A stretch of 64,000 bases of DNA, taken from Fuerstiella sp041398845 (lineage in GTDB: Bacteria > Planctomycetota > Planctomycetia > Planctomycetales > Planctomycetaceae). Below, piece by piece: positions 27,934 through 44,564 of this stretch. How positions within the stretch are numbered: the stretch's first letter is position 1; every line of letters starts with the position of its first letter. The DNA is taken from NCBI GenBank assembly GCA_041398845.1, contig JAWKTZ010000009.1:124001-188000 (forward strand). Direction: 5' to 3'. A model generated the notes under the pieces. It was not told the DNA's origin. It searched no databases and worked only from the letters and a program-made list of their open reading frames with translations. Position numbers and translations under genes: made by a program.

Positions 27934-28548
27934 ATGACGGACGTCACCAGCGGAATAGCCGTTCAGGACCGCAAGAATGCTCTGCGCAAGCAGGCTCACG
28001 CCAATCGCAACAAACAGCCGGACAAGGATGAACTCAGTCGCCGCATCGTGGGAGCCTTCATGGCGCTGCCGGAATATGCGACTGCCGAAACCGTGATGTT
28101 TTACGTTGATGTTCGCAGCGAAGTCCGAACTCGCTTCGATCTGCAGGCGGCGCTGGATTCGGGAAAGACGATTGTTGTGCCCTGGTGCAACGATGATGGT
28201 GAGCTGGAGTTGTTTCGTCTGAGCCACATGGACGAACTGGAACTGGGCATGTACAAAATTCTGGAACCCCGACAGGATCTGCGTCGGCTGCCGGAGAAGC
28301 AGGTTCCGGTCGAATCACTGGACCTGATCATGGTTCCTGGAGTCGGCTTTGATCGCCGAGGTGCCCGAATGGGACACGGCAAAGGCTATTACGACAAGTT
28401 GCTGGAACACGCTCGTCCCGACACTCCTCTGGTTGCTCTGGCGTTCGAATGCCAGATGTTTGACGACATTCCGGTCGCTGAGCACGATGTGTTCATGGAC
28501 AGGATCATCACCGAAGACTGCGTTTATGCAGGTCGAGGACGCTCGTAA
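27934..28548 (+). CDS. 5-formyltetrahydrofolate cyclo-ligase
   Basis: A 204-aa cytoplasmic enzyme that converts 5-formyl-THF to 5,10-methenyl-THF using ATP. The N-terminal basic segment (ALRKQAHANRNKQ) and the VMFYVDVRSEVRT and TIVVPWCNDDGELELF regions fit the family. The nucleotide-binding signature MVPGVGFDRRGARMGHGKGYYDK is intact (about residues 131-153). The length is normal. The start at 27934 has weak upstream ribosome pairing. It is followed by a 326-bp gap before the zinc-ribbon gene. Confidence 0.94.
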   Translation: MTDVTSGIAVQDRKNALRKQAHANRNKQPDKDELSRRIVGAFMALPEYATAETVMFYVDVRSEVRTRFDLQAALDSGKTIVVPWCNDDGELELFRLSHMDELELGMYKILEPRQDLRRLPEKQVPVESLDLIMVPGVGFDRRGARMGHGKGYYDKLLEHARPDTPLVALAFECQMFDDIPVAEHDVFMDRIITEDCVYAGRGRS

Positions 28549-28874
28549 ACTGTGCGTCGCAGTGTACGGCGCCGACGTCTCCTGTCTGTGTCACCTTGCC
28601 AGGAAAACCGCGAATTGCCACAGCTTCCCTCCCGGATTGCCTTGTGGGATCAGGTGACAGGCGATACCTTACCGAGCGCGGGCCTGTAACAACGTGCGCG
28701 GATTTCGTTTACGGAATCGCGATTGCAGCATTGGTCAAATCCCTCGACGCCCCTGGAACAACAGGTTGTGGTTGCGGGTTGACACCGGACGAGTGGCCCA
28801 GGGCCAGTCGAATTCCGGGTGTCGACTACTGTCGCCGCCTGGCAGGTTCCGGTTGGCGTTTTTTTGTGACATAG
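28549..28874 (+). other. Intergenic region with a leader-like hairpin
   Basis: A 326-bp gap. Its only clear structure is the two-part stem at 28779-28825 upstream of the zinc-ribbon gene. No gene is supported. Confidence 0.45.
28779..28825 (+). promoter_or_regulatory. Two-part RNA hairpin in the zinc-ribbon gene leader
   Basis: TTGACACC (28779-28786) pairs with GGTGTCGA (28818-28825), one pair being a G-T wobble. An inner hairpin TGGCC-CAG-GGCCA, extended by CGA/TCG, fills the space between. It lies about 50 bases before the start codon, so it could be a cis-acting leader structure. No known riboswitch matches it. Confidence 0.4.
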
Positions 28875-29198
28875 ATGGAGAACACAGTGTTTCGCTGTCA
28901 GATTTGTGGACAGGTGTCTCGCTCAGGAACCAGAGCAAACAAGGTCGTGCTGGTTTCGCGAGCCAGAAATTATTCTCAGCGCGGAGGCCACGAAGGGTTT
29001 CAGCGACGTTTTCGGGGCGTTCGTCCACCCAAGGTCGAGTACGACAAGGGTGGTAAGGGCCATGAAATTGTTCGCGAAGTCCTTGCGTGCGAAGCGTGTG
29101 CAGCGCGAGTCAAACCCGTGGTTCAGGCGGCTCCGGCCGGATCAGCCATGGACGACGATTACGATGATGATTACGACATGGATTCGTCAGACGATTGA
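28875..29198 (+). CDS. Small zinc-ribbon protein with acidic tail, function unknown
   Basis: A 107-aa protein with two CxxC pairs, CQIC (residues 8-11) and CEAC (about 73-76), able to form one zinc ribbon. The segment between is basic (ARNYSQRGGHEGFQRRFRG), suggesting RNA or nucleic-acid contact. The C-terminus is highly acidic (DDDYDDDYDMDSSDD). Its place among folate, cold-shock, FKBP and RNase III genes suggests a translation- or RNA-related role, but this is inference. I do not recognise the family. Confidence 0.75.
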   Translation: MENTVFRCQICGQVSRSGTRANKVVLVSRARNYSQRGGHEGFQRRFRGVRPPKVEYDKGGKGHEIVREVLACEACAARVKPVVQAAPAGSAMDDDYDDDYDMDSSDD

Positions 29199-29275
29199 GT
29201 CGACTTTCTACTGGAACGCAGTCTGTCGCCATTGTGGCAGATTGAACGGTTCCATTCAGAAGCTCGCCGGGACTT

Positions 29276-29376
29276 AGAGGCTATCTGAAAAAGGGGTCTG
29301 ACCCTTTGGAGGGCAGCAAAATTACAGTCGATCAGGCTGCCCGGAGAGGGTCAGACCCCTTTTTCCGATGGCCTCT
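29276..29376. repeat. Family A palindromic repeat, copy 5 (reverse orientation)
   Basis: TTAGAGGCTATCTG and CCGATGGCCTCTAG ends; the right arm carries two changes (CCGATGG for CAGATAG). The centre reads ATTACAGTCGATCAGGCTGCCC. It lies between the zinc-ribbon and cold-shock genes. Confidence 0.9.
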
Positions 29377-29487
29377 AGTACGAGCCCTTGTGTCGAGATT
29401 TGCGGACAGATTCCCCCGACGAGCCTGAACATGAACGTTTCGTGTTCGGGCAAACTCGCAGTTGTTTTTCAAGAGTGAGCGATTCGA

Positions 29488-29685
29488 ATGGCCGAAGGTA
29501 CGATCAAGCGTCTGACCGAAAAAGGGTTTGGCTTCATTGACATGGGAAATGGCAAGGACATGTTTTTCCACATGTCAGCTCTGGATGGTATTCAGTACGA
29601 AGATCTTCGCGAAGGTCAGCGGGTTTCATTTACAGAAGGTCAGGGTCCCAAAGGTCCTCGTGCGGAAAATGTGCGGGTGATCTGA
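29488..29685 (+). CDS. Cold-shock domain protein (CspA family)
   Basis: A 65-aa single cold-shock domain. RNP1 is seen as KGFGFI (residues 12-17) and RNP2 as MFFHMS. It ends in the usual GPRAENVRVI. It binds single-stranded RNA/DNA and acts as an RNA chaperone. About 110 bp separate it from repeat copy 5, leaving room for a 5' leader. The FKBP gene follows 21 bp downstream, so the two may be co-transcribed. Confidence 0.95.
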   Translation: MAEGTIKRLTEKGFGFIDMGNGKDMFFHMSALDGIQYEDLREGQRVSFTEGQGPKGPRAENVRVI

Positions 29686-29706
29686 CTTTCGGAAAGCATT
29701 GTTCTG

Positions 29707-30189
29707 ATGCAGATCAGCGCGAACAAGGTGGTCCTGGTTGACTTCACTCTGAAGGACGATCACGGTGAGGTTCTGGACACATCGGTAGACGACGAACCCA
29801 TGGCCTATCTGCATGGCGTGGGTTCCATCCTGCCCGGCCTGGAGCAGGCTCTGGAAGGAAAGTCGGTTGGGGACAAGTTCCAGATCCGGGTCGATCCGGA
29901 ACTGGGCTTCGGGGAACGTGACGAAACTCTGAAATCTGTGGTTCCTCGGGAACAGTTTGAAGAGTTTCCGGATCTGGCGGCAGGAATGCAGTTTCAGGTG
30001 CCGATGAACGGTGAAGAAACGATTGTCACCGTTGTGGACGCCGATGAGGATTCCGTCACGTTGGACGCCAATCATGAACTCGCCGGAGTCGTCTTGCATT
30101 TTGATGTAGTGGTTCGGGACGTTCGTGATGCCACGGCCGACGAAATCGCTCACGGTCATGCCCACGGTGCTGGTGGGCACCATCACTAG
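29707..30189 (+). CDS. SlyD-like FKBP-type peptidyl-prolyl isomerase
   Basis: A 160-aa cytoplasmic isomerase/chaperone. The FKBP domain begins ANKVVLVDFTLKDDHGEVLDTS. The family signature GVGSILPGLEQALEGKSVGDKF is at about residues 37-58. The insert-in-flap segment contains GFGERDETLKSVVPREQF. The C-terminus is His-rich (HGHAHGAGGHHH), matching the SlyD metal-binding tail, although shorter. The stop codon lies three bases before repeat copy 6. Confidence 0.93.
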   Translation: MQISANKVVLVDFTLKDDHGEVLDTSVDDEPMAYLHGVGSILPGLEQALEGKSVGDKFQIRVDPELGFGERDETLKSVVPREQFEEFPDLAAGMQFQVPMNGEETIVTVVDADEDSVTLDANHELAGVVLHFDVVVRDVRDATADEIAHGHAHGAGGHHH

Positions 30190-30192
30190 ACT

Positions 30193-30291
30193 AGAGGCGA
30201 TCTGAAAAGGGGTCTGACCCTCTCCGGGCAGCCGTATTGACTGCAAATTTGCCGCCCTCCAAAGGGTCAGACCCCTTTTCAGATATCCTCT
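30193..30291. repeat. Family A palindromic repeat, copy 6 (forward orientation)
   Basis: Arms are AGAGGCGATCTG and AGATATCCTCT with matching inner arms; each T/A-run has one base fewer than other copies (CTGAAAAGGGG and CCCCTTTTCAG), a paired change that keeps the stem. It starts directly after the FKBP stop. Confidence 0.9.
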
Positions 30292-30317
30292 GACACAGAA
30301 GTACGGAGAACGAATCA

Positions 30318-30503
30318 ATGAGCGATACGACGGTATCCGAGACGCGGCGAAAGGAAATCTTTTCGCGGCTGGTGGAAGTCCAGGACAAGGGCGTTTCGGT
30401 GGTCGAGTCTCGCCGCCGTGTGGCTCAGGAATACGAACTGGAAATGGACGACATGCTCGGGATTGAGCGAGAAGGCGTTTCGAGCCGCTGGCCGCCGCTG
30501 TAG
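30318..30503 (+). CDS. Small conserved-looking protein, function unknown
   Basis: A 61-aa frame with an ATG at 30318 preceded by GGAG at a good distance (CGGAGAACGAATCA). The sequence is helical and charged (RRKEIFSRLVEVQDKGVSVVESRRRVAQEYEL) and ends EREGVSSRWPPL. The coding character and ribosome site support it. No known domain is seen. Family C repeats begin 18 bases after its stop. Confidence 0.65.
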   Translation: MSDTTVSETRRKEIFSRLVEVQDKGVSVVESRRRVAQEYELEMDDMLGIEREGVSSRWPPL

Positions 30504-30520
30504 TCCCAGGTCACCACCAT

Positions 30521-31059
30521 TGCACTGGGTGGCACGTCTTCGCAGAAGGCGTGTCGCGCAGCGATGGGAAACCGGGATTGCGGTGGCTTTTCAGGAAAAA
30601 CGTGCGTTTTCTGGTTTCCGCGTCGATTCACGGTTTCCAATGGCTGAAGCCACACATCTTGCCTGAACGGCAAGATGTGCCACCCCTTCCAATACCAACC
30701 CGATTGCACTGGGTGGCACGTCTTCGCAGAAGGCGTGTCGCGCAGCGATGGGAAACCGGGATTGCGGTGGCTTTTCAGGAGAAACGTCCGCTTTCTTGTT
30801 TCCGCGTCGAATCACGGTTTCCAATGGCTGAAGCCACCCACCTTGCCTGAACGGCAAGATGTGCCACCCCTTCCAATACCAACCCGATTGCACTGGGTGG
30901 CACGTCTTCGCAGAAGACGTGTCGCGCAGCGATGGGAAACCGGGATTGCGGTGGCTTTTCAGGAAAAACGTCCGCTTTCTTGTTTCCGCGTCGAATCACG
31001 GTTTCCAATGGCTGAAGCCACCCACCTTGCCTGATCGGCAAGATGTGCCACCCCTTCAA
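30521..31059. repeat. Family C tandem repeat, three units of 184 bp
   Basis: TGCACTGGGTGGCACGTCTT begins at 30521, 30705 and 30889, giving an exact 184-bp period. Each unit contains internal inverted segments: CGCAGCGATGGGAAACC against GGTTTCCAATGGCTG, and GGTGGCAC near the start against GTGCCACCCC at the end with TGCCTGAACGGCA between. The units differ at few positions. Open frames through them (for example MCHPFQYQPDCTGWHVF) only translate the repeat. Confidence 0.92.
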
Positions 31060-31238
31060 CGCTGCAGTGCGGGACGATTTTTTTCAGAATCCGACAATGG
31101 TGCTATCCGCAGCTCGGCTCCTGCGAGTACCATGTGCTTTTCCAGACAGCAACGTCGGTATAACGCTCTGTCCGCTGGTCGGTCTGTTGTTTCGACGCTG
31201 CCGCCTTATCGCCGCAGTATCATGAAAATCGCTGGACC

Positions 31239-32093
31239 GTGCCAAAATTCAATCCCATCCCCACCCCGCCACCATTTACTCCTCCGACGCCTCGATCATC
31301 CAGCTCTGCCGGTTCGAAGCTTCTGCAGAGCGGTGTTCCGGCCGAATCTCCTGGTGATGTCGAAGCGGCGCTGACAGAATGTGAGCAGCGGATGGGTTAT
31401 ACGTTTCAGAATCGGGACATCCTGAAACGCAGCCTCACTCACAGTTCCGCCGCGTCCACTCGCCTGGATTGCAACGAACGGATGGAATTTCTGGGTGACG
31501 CGGTGCTGGGCATGGTGATCTGCGAATTTCTGTACCAGCGATTTCCAGACCGTCGGGAAGGCGAATTGACTCAGCAGAAGTCGCGGCTGGTGAGCCGTAC
31601 GGTGTGCGGTCAGATCGGCGAACGGCTGCGGCTTCACGAGCTGATGTTTGTCGGCAAGGGCCTTCAGGCGGTTCCGTTGTCGCTGAAAGCTGCCGTGGTG
31701 GAAGCTGTCATTGCTGCGGTTTATCTGGACGGGGGCTTTGACGCTGCCAGTCAGTTTATTCAGAGATTGTTCTCACCGGAACTCGACAATTGCCACATCG
31801 TGGACGCAGAAAATTACAAGAGCCTGCTGCAGGAAGAAACTCAGCGCGAGTCCAGCGTGACTCCCAGCTACGTGATTGTTGAACAGCGTGGCCCCGATCA
31901 TGCTCGAGAGTTTCAGGTGGCTGTTGAGATCGGTGATCAGCGTTTTCAGAGCGCCTGGGGGCACAGCAAGAAAGAAGCCGAACAGAAAGCCGCCATGCTG
32001 GCTCTGGAAGCCCTCAACAATACTCAGGTCCCGCCGTCTGCCGGTGAGGATAACGGTCACGATTCCGGTGACGGATCGGTTGCCGACGATTGA
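31239..32093 (+). CDS. rnc: Ribonuclease III
   Basis: An enzyme of about 284 aa that cuts double-stranded RNA in rRNA and mRNA processing. The signature ERMEFLGDAVLGMVICEFLY (about residues 80-100) holds catalytic Glu/Asp, and the second acidic pair is in AVVEAVIAAVYLDGGF. A C-terminal dsRNA-binding domain is seen (ENYKSLLQEETQRE..AWGHSKKEAEQKAAMLALEAL). The GTG start at 31239 gives a Pro/Ser-rich N-terminal extension of about 45 residues, so the start is uncertain. The SRP RNA gene follows. Confidence 0.94.
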   Translation: MPKFNPIPTPPPFTPPTPRSSSSAGSKLLQSGVPAESPGDVEAALTECEQRMGYTFQNRDILKRSLTHSSAASTRLDCNERMEFLGDAVLGMVICEFLYQRFPDRREGELTQQKSRLVSRTVCGQIGERLRLHELMFVGKGLQAVPLSLKAAVVEAVIAAVYLDGGFDAASQFIQRLFSPELDNCHIVDAENYKSLLQEETQRESSVTPSYVIVEQRGPDHAREFQVAVEIGDQRFQSAWGHSKKEAEQKAAMLALEALNNTQVPPSAGEDNGHDSGDGSVADD

Positions 32094-32187
32094 AAAGGCG
32101 ACTGAGCGGTTTGCTTTTCGAGCGTTCGGCCGTATACTGCGGTTTGAGTCCTGAGTGGCTCAGCATGCAGTAAATCGCACCGAAAAA

Positions 32188-32304
32188 GGGAGCGAAACGC
32201 TGCCTCCAATTGCGGTGGGGCCAGCCTAACCGGGTCAGGTCGGAAACGAAGCAGCCCTGCGGTCTTCGGTTCTCAGGTGCGAGCGGAGGTAGCGTTTTGG
32301 TCCC
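32188..32304 (+). ncRNA. ffs: Signal recognition particle RNA, small bacterial (4.5S) type
   Basis: The core GGTCAGGTCGGAAACGAAGCAGCC (32236 on) matches the conserved SRP domain IV with its GGAA-type tetraloop region and the A-rich asymmetric loop (AGCAGCC). The ends pair: GGGAGCGAAACGCTGCCTCC with GGAGGTAGCGTTTTGGTCCC. The RNA binds Ffh to target membrane proteins. The exact ends are estimated from pairing. Confidence 0.93.
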
Positions 32305-32310
32305 TTTTTT
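32288..32310 (+). terminator. Rho-independent type terminator of the SRP RNA
   Basis: The closing helix of the SRP RNA ends in TCCC followed by a run of six T (32305-32310), so its 3' arm doubles as a terminator. Confidence 0.7.
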
Positions 32311-32394
32311 CGCGCGCGGTGGAATGGCAACGCGGTGAAGCGTCGACTTTTGATTGACCCCGGCTCGTGTTCTGTGCCAGGTTAAATACGGGGT

Positions 32395-32450
32395 ACGACG
32401 GACTTCCAGTCCGTCGAGTCACTCGCACCGACGGACTGGAAGTCCGTCGT
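32395..32450. repeat. Family D hairpin, 22-bp perfect inverted repeat
   Basis: The left arm ACGACGGACTTCCAGTCCGT (+CG, 32395-32416) is exactly complementary to 32429-32450, with a 12-base loop. Each arm is itself palindromic (CGACGGACT-TCC-AGTCCGTCG), so a cruciform or double-hairpin could form. Confidence 0.85.
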
Positions 32451-32803
32451 GCAGATTCCGATCAACCCTGATATTAAGCCGTAACAGAGCCGGGCCGTCA
32501 CCGCTTCCACCAACCTGGCTTCTCGGCCACGAGTTAAACATTCCTGTTCGAAATCGCATTTCTGCCGGAATCGGTGGGAACCAACGCGGCTGCGTGGTCA
32601 CTCAAACGTTGGGCATTCTTGCTGTGAACGTCTGCCTTCAGAGTGATTCGTGCGTTGAAATGGATTCGGCCTTTGCGTTCGGAATATGTAAAATCGGCGC
32701 AATTGGTAGAATTCCAGCATGACAGCGAACTGGGTGGAGTGCCCAGAATACGTGTGACGGGCGACATGCCCTCCAAGAACACTGACATCGAAGGGTCAAC
32801 GGC

Positions 32804-35800
32804 ATGCCATCAGCATCGCGCGTTTTTGTATGGTTCCTGGCTTGCCTGTTCCTGGGCACGTCGCTGACGGTTGCTCAGGAAGAAACGGACAACGCTGCCA
32901 CACCGGCCAAAGAAGACGGAGGTCTGGCAGAATGGGATCGGCTGATTTATGTGCCGTTCAAAGAACTGCAGAAGGTCTTTGACAACCAGGACGCGTCGGC
33001 CGTGATTCCGTACGCCGAATACCTGGAACTGCTGAAAACCTACATGAACCGCGACAACGCGGCGGCAAAGTCACCGGACGCAGTCATTACCTCTTCCGCG
33101 TTTACCGGCCAGGTGGAAAAAGATGTTGTGCGGCTGCAGGCAGAGTTCAGGATCACCGTGCTGAAGGAAGACGGCTGGGCTCACCTGCCCGTCACCTTTG
33201 GTCAGTCGGCCGTTGGCAAGGTGACGTCCAGTGATGAGAAGAACGTTTTGCTGCGCGGGGTGGGCAACGGGAAGTATGAACTGCTGCTGAAGACGGCAGG
33301 GCAACAGACGGTCACCGTGGAATTGCTCGCCGCCGTGAAGACGTCGCCGGAAAACCGTTCGTTCGTCATCGAATGTCCTGCGGTGGGCATCAGCGAGCTG
33401 ACGTTGACGATTCCGGAACCCGAACAGTCCGTCGAGATTGCTCCGCTGCAGGTGTTGTTGCCGACTGAAGGTGACAACAAAGAACAGACCGTTGTCAAAG
33501 CGAGTCTGGGAGCGACGGAACGATTCGAAGTGCGGTGGAATCCGGAAGCCGGGTCGAAGCCGATTATGGATCTGCTCACGAGCGCCACCAATCGAAGTCA
33601 GGTGAATGTCGAGAGTGGGTTGATTCAATCCACCACGTCGCTCACCTATGAAGTGCTGCGCGGTGAATTGACGGCTGTCACTGTGATGGCTCCGGCGGAT
33701 GCGCGCATTATCGACGTAGTGTCGTCGGCCGGACGCATTCGCAGTTGGAAGGCCGAAGCCGTTGGTGAAACTCATCAGGCCATTCAGATTGAACTGCTCA
33801 CACCCGTCACGGATCGCTTTCAGGTCGACATTCAGTCCGAACGAACTCCGGACAGCGACACGTTCCAACTGATCGGAAAATCGGACGACGGAAGGCTGCA
33901 CGGTATTCATGCCGACGGAGTTGTTCGTGAGTCCGGTCAGATTGGTCTGACCACCGATTCGTCGCTCACGATGGTGGTAAAGTCACAATCCGGCGTCAAA
34001 CGGATTGGTAGCGGAGAAGTCAACAAAGGAGGGCCGCCGACGAGCAGTCAGGTGTGGGAATTCAGTGGAACGACCGGAAGTCTGGTTGTGCAAACCCGGC
34101 CGGTGGAACCTCGTCTGCTGGTCGACCAGGCGACTCGAATCATTTTTGATGACGACGAGTTGAAGCTGGCAACCACGTTGACATACACCGTCGAACGGGC
34201 GGGAGTGTTTCAACTGAATCTGTCGTATCCCGAGTCACTGACGATTGATACGGTGCGAGCGGACGGGATGAGCGAATTCAATGTGGACAGGGATGCTGGT
34301 CAGTTGACGCTGTCGCTGACTCAAAAGCGGCTGGGAAAAATTGCCGTCAACATTACGGCTCACCAGGCCTTTGACGCAACGGCCGAAGGCACAGAAACGG
34401 ACGTTCCCACCATCACTCCGTTGAATGTTGAACGTGAAGACGGTCGGCTGGAAGTGTTCGCTCCGCAGTTTCTGGATGTTGTCACGATCGACGAAAAACT
34501 GAGCGGCCTGTTTCCGACGGAATCGAACACGGCGAATGTGGGGCGAGCTGTCCGCGTTTCGTCATGGAAGTACACGCAACGCCCGTTCGCTCTGGCTGTT
34601 CGCACCACTCCGCGTCCCGCTCAACTGGCGGCGAGCGTTGCGACGACGGCGAGTGTTGAGCCCGATGTGATGAAGGTCAGCAGCGTTCTGACGTACAGCG
34701 TTCGCAATGCCGGCATTGACACGTATCGAATTGCCGTACCGGAAGCCATTGCCGACGATATCCGGTTCCGTTCGCTGAATCCGGGACACACCATTCAGCA
34801 GCGCGACAAGGCGACCGAAGCGGTGGACGGCTGGGTGACATGGACGTTGATTCTGCAGGACGAAATCACAGGCACCATTCAACTGGCCGCCGACTGGGAA
34901 GTTCCGCTGGAAGAACTCAAGGATGCCACCGTCGAACAAACGCTCAGGCTGGAACCAGTGCGGGTTCTGCTGCCGTTTACGGGCGAACAGGCGGACAAAC
35001 GCAAGGTCACGCTGAATCAGACACGCGGAGAAATCCGTCTGCTGCGGCATGAATCGCTGTCGATTTCCGCGGATGGTGAAGGTGACACGATGGAGAAGAT
35101 TGACGTCCGGGAACTGGAACTGATGCCTCAGACCGGCTACCAGGCGTTTCGTTATTTTGCTCAGCCCGTCTCCGCAGACATCGCGATTCGCAAACATGAA
35201 ATTCACAAGGTGGTCGAGACGGTGGTGGCGCGAGCGGCGGTGGAAATCGTCACGGACAAGCAACGTCTTGCGAACTACCGCTGTCGATGTCGCATCACCA
35301 GCAGTCAGCGGCAGCGACTGCGGATTGATCTGCCGGTCGAAGCGGAACTGCAGGCTCCAATGCTGAATTCGCGCCGCACGACGTTTGAAGAAGCCGGTGA
35401 TGTGGAACTCAGCGATGAGGACGGCTGGAAGGCATACTATGTGAACATCAGTCGCGAAGGCACATCGGATGAAGAGTTCCTGCTGCTGTTTCAGTTCCGC
35501 TGTCCGATTGCTGGCGACAGTGCGTTGCCGTATGAAGGTCGAGGACGCCGGCAGCTTCTGCGTTTGCCGCGCATCGGCGACGACAGTGGAAGCACCGTGG
35601 TGCAGCAGTCGCGAGTTGCCGTGTGGACTCCGAAGGATATTTCTCTGGTGGGTGAACCGGAGAACTGGTCTGTGGTCGGCCGCTATGTGTGGAACCTCTG
35701 GAAGCCGCTGCTGTCGCCGACGGCACCGGCCGAAGCCGAATCGCTGAATTCATGGATCGGCGGAGTCGACGGCGCATCCGAGTTCGCTCGGCAGGGCAAC

Positions 35801-36285
35801 GTCAGTGTGTACCGAGCTCTGGGACGCAGAGACAGCCTGCGGGTGACATGGTGGAATCGGCCGTTTCTGGTCGCCATTATCAGCGCGGCGCTGTTGATTG
35901 TTGGTCTGATTCTGAGGCGCACGTCATGGGAAAACCGCATCACGCTGACTGTGATCGGGTGCCTGGTTGTGGCATTGTGGGCGTTGAATGACAGTTCGGA
36001 AGCGCTGCAGTTTGCATCAGCCGGGTCCCTTGGAATGGTGGCCGTCGCCGGCGTCTGGCTGGCTGGCCTGTTGCTGGGAAACCAGCGACCGTCAACCAAC
36101 GGGGGCGCTCGCGGCAACATCAGCACCGACGACCGGCCCAATCCGCCGAATCCGCCGACTGAACCGCCAGCGGCAGAAGGCACTCCGCCTGCGGGCTCAC
36201 CGCCGGCTGTGCCAACCATCACTCCGGCGGTGAGCCCGTCGCCTGACGTCACACGGATGATGAACGACCTGACAGGAGGCAAGTG

Positions 36286-36286
<1 letters not shown>
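32804..36286 (+). CDS. Large secreted/membrane protein, module 1 of a paralogous set
   Basis: A 1160-aa protein of unknown function. A signal peptide (MPSASRVFVWFLACLFLGTSLTVAQ) leads to WDRLIYVPFKELQKVFD and IPYAEYLELLKTY. A long beta-rich ectodomain follows (about residues 80-1010), made of repeated segments such as VTERFQVDIQSE and LTYTVERAGVFQLNLSYP. Three membrane helices occur near the C-terminus (about 1020-1090). The tail is Pro-rich (PNPPNPPTEPPAAEGTPPAG). The stop TGA overlaps the next start in TGATG, with AGGAGG at 36274, so the two are translationally coupled. Its N-terminal layout recurs twice in the next protein. Likely a periplasmic or cell-envelope complex; function not assignable. 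Confidence 0.85.
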
Positions 36287-44205
<7,919 letters not shown>

Positions 44206-44223
<18 letters not shown>

Positions 44224-44558
44224 ACGGCAGGATGTGGTACCCGGGAATATTGCCGGGGCAGGAGGGGTGGCACGCCTTCAGAGAAGGCGTGTCGCGAAGC
44301 GATGGGAAATTGTGATATCGCGCTCTGCGGACGAAGAGCGCGTTTTCTGAAGCGAACGCCGCATCACAGTTTCCGATCGCTGCGCGACACACCTTGCCTG
44401 AACGGCAAGATGTGGTACCCGGGAATATTGCCGGGAGCGATGGGAAATTGTGATATCGCGCTCTGCGGACGAAGAGCGCGTTTTCTGAAGCGAACGCCGC
44501 ATCACAGTTTCCAATCGCTGCGCGACACACCTTGCCTGAACGGCAGGATGTGGTACCC
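44206..44558. repeat. Family C repeat cluster with two 138-bp units
   Basis: AGCGATGGGAAATTGTGATA occurs at 44298 and 44436 (period 138). Each unit is a long imperfect inverted repeat: GCGATGGGAAATTGTGAT pairs with ATCACAGTTTCC-ATCGC, and CGCGCTCT with AGAGCGCG. CACCTTGCCTGAACGGCA-GATGTGG occurs three times (44208, 44391, 44529). The first copy overlaps the end of the giant gene. It shares the GGTGGCACG, GCGTGTCGC and CTTGCCTGAACGGCA blocks with the array at 30521. Confidence 0.9.
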
Positions 44559-44564
44559 GGATGT

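Larger units (their letters stand above)
32094..32803 (+). other. Intergenic region holding SRP RNA and a hairpin repeat
   Basis: A 710-bp gap containing the SRP RNA gene with its terminator and the family D hairpin. The last 350 bp carry no supported gene and should hold the promoter for the giant-protein operon. Confidence 0.5.

Noticed and set aside
30521..31059. Possible CRISPR array
   Set aside because: The repeated unit is 184 bp with no short constant repeat plus unique spacers, and there are no cas genes.
30551..31374. Overlapping open frames of 94-171 aa on both strands
   Set aside because: They run through the 184-bp family C repeats and translate the same repeated bases in several frames; no ribosome site or domain.
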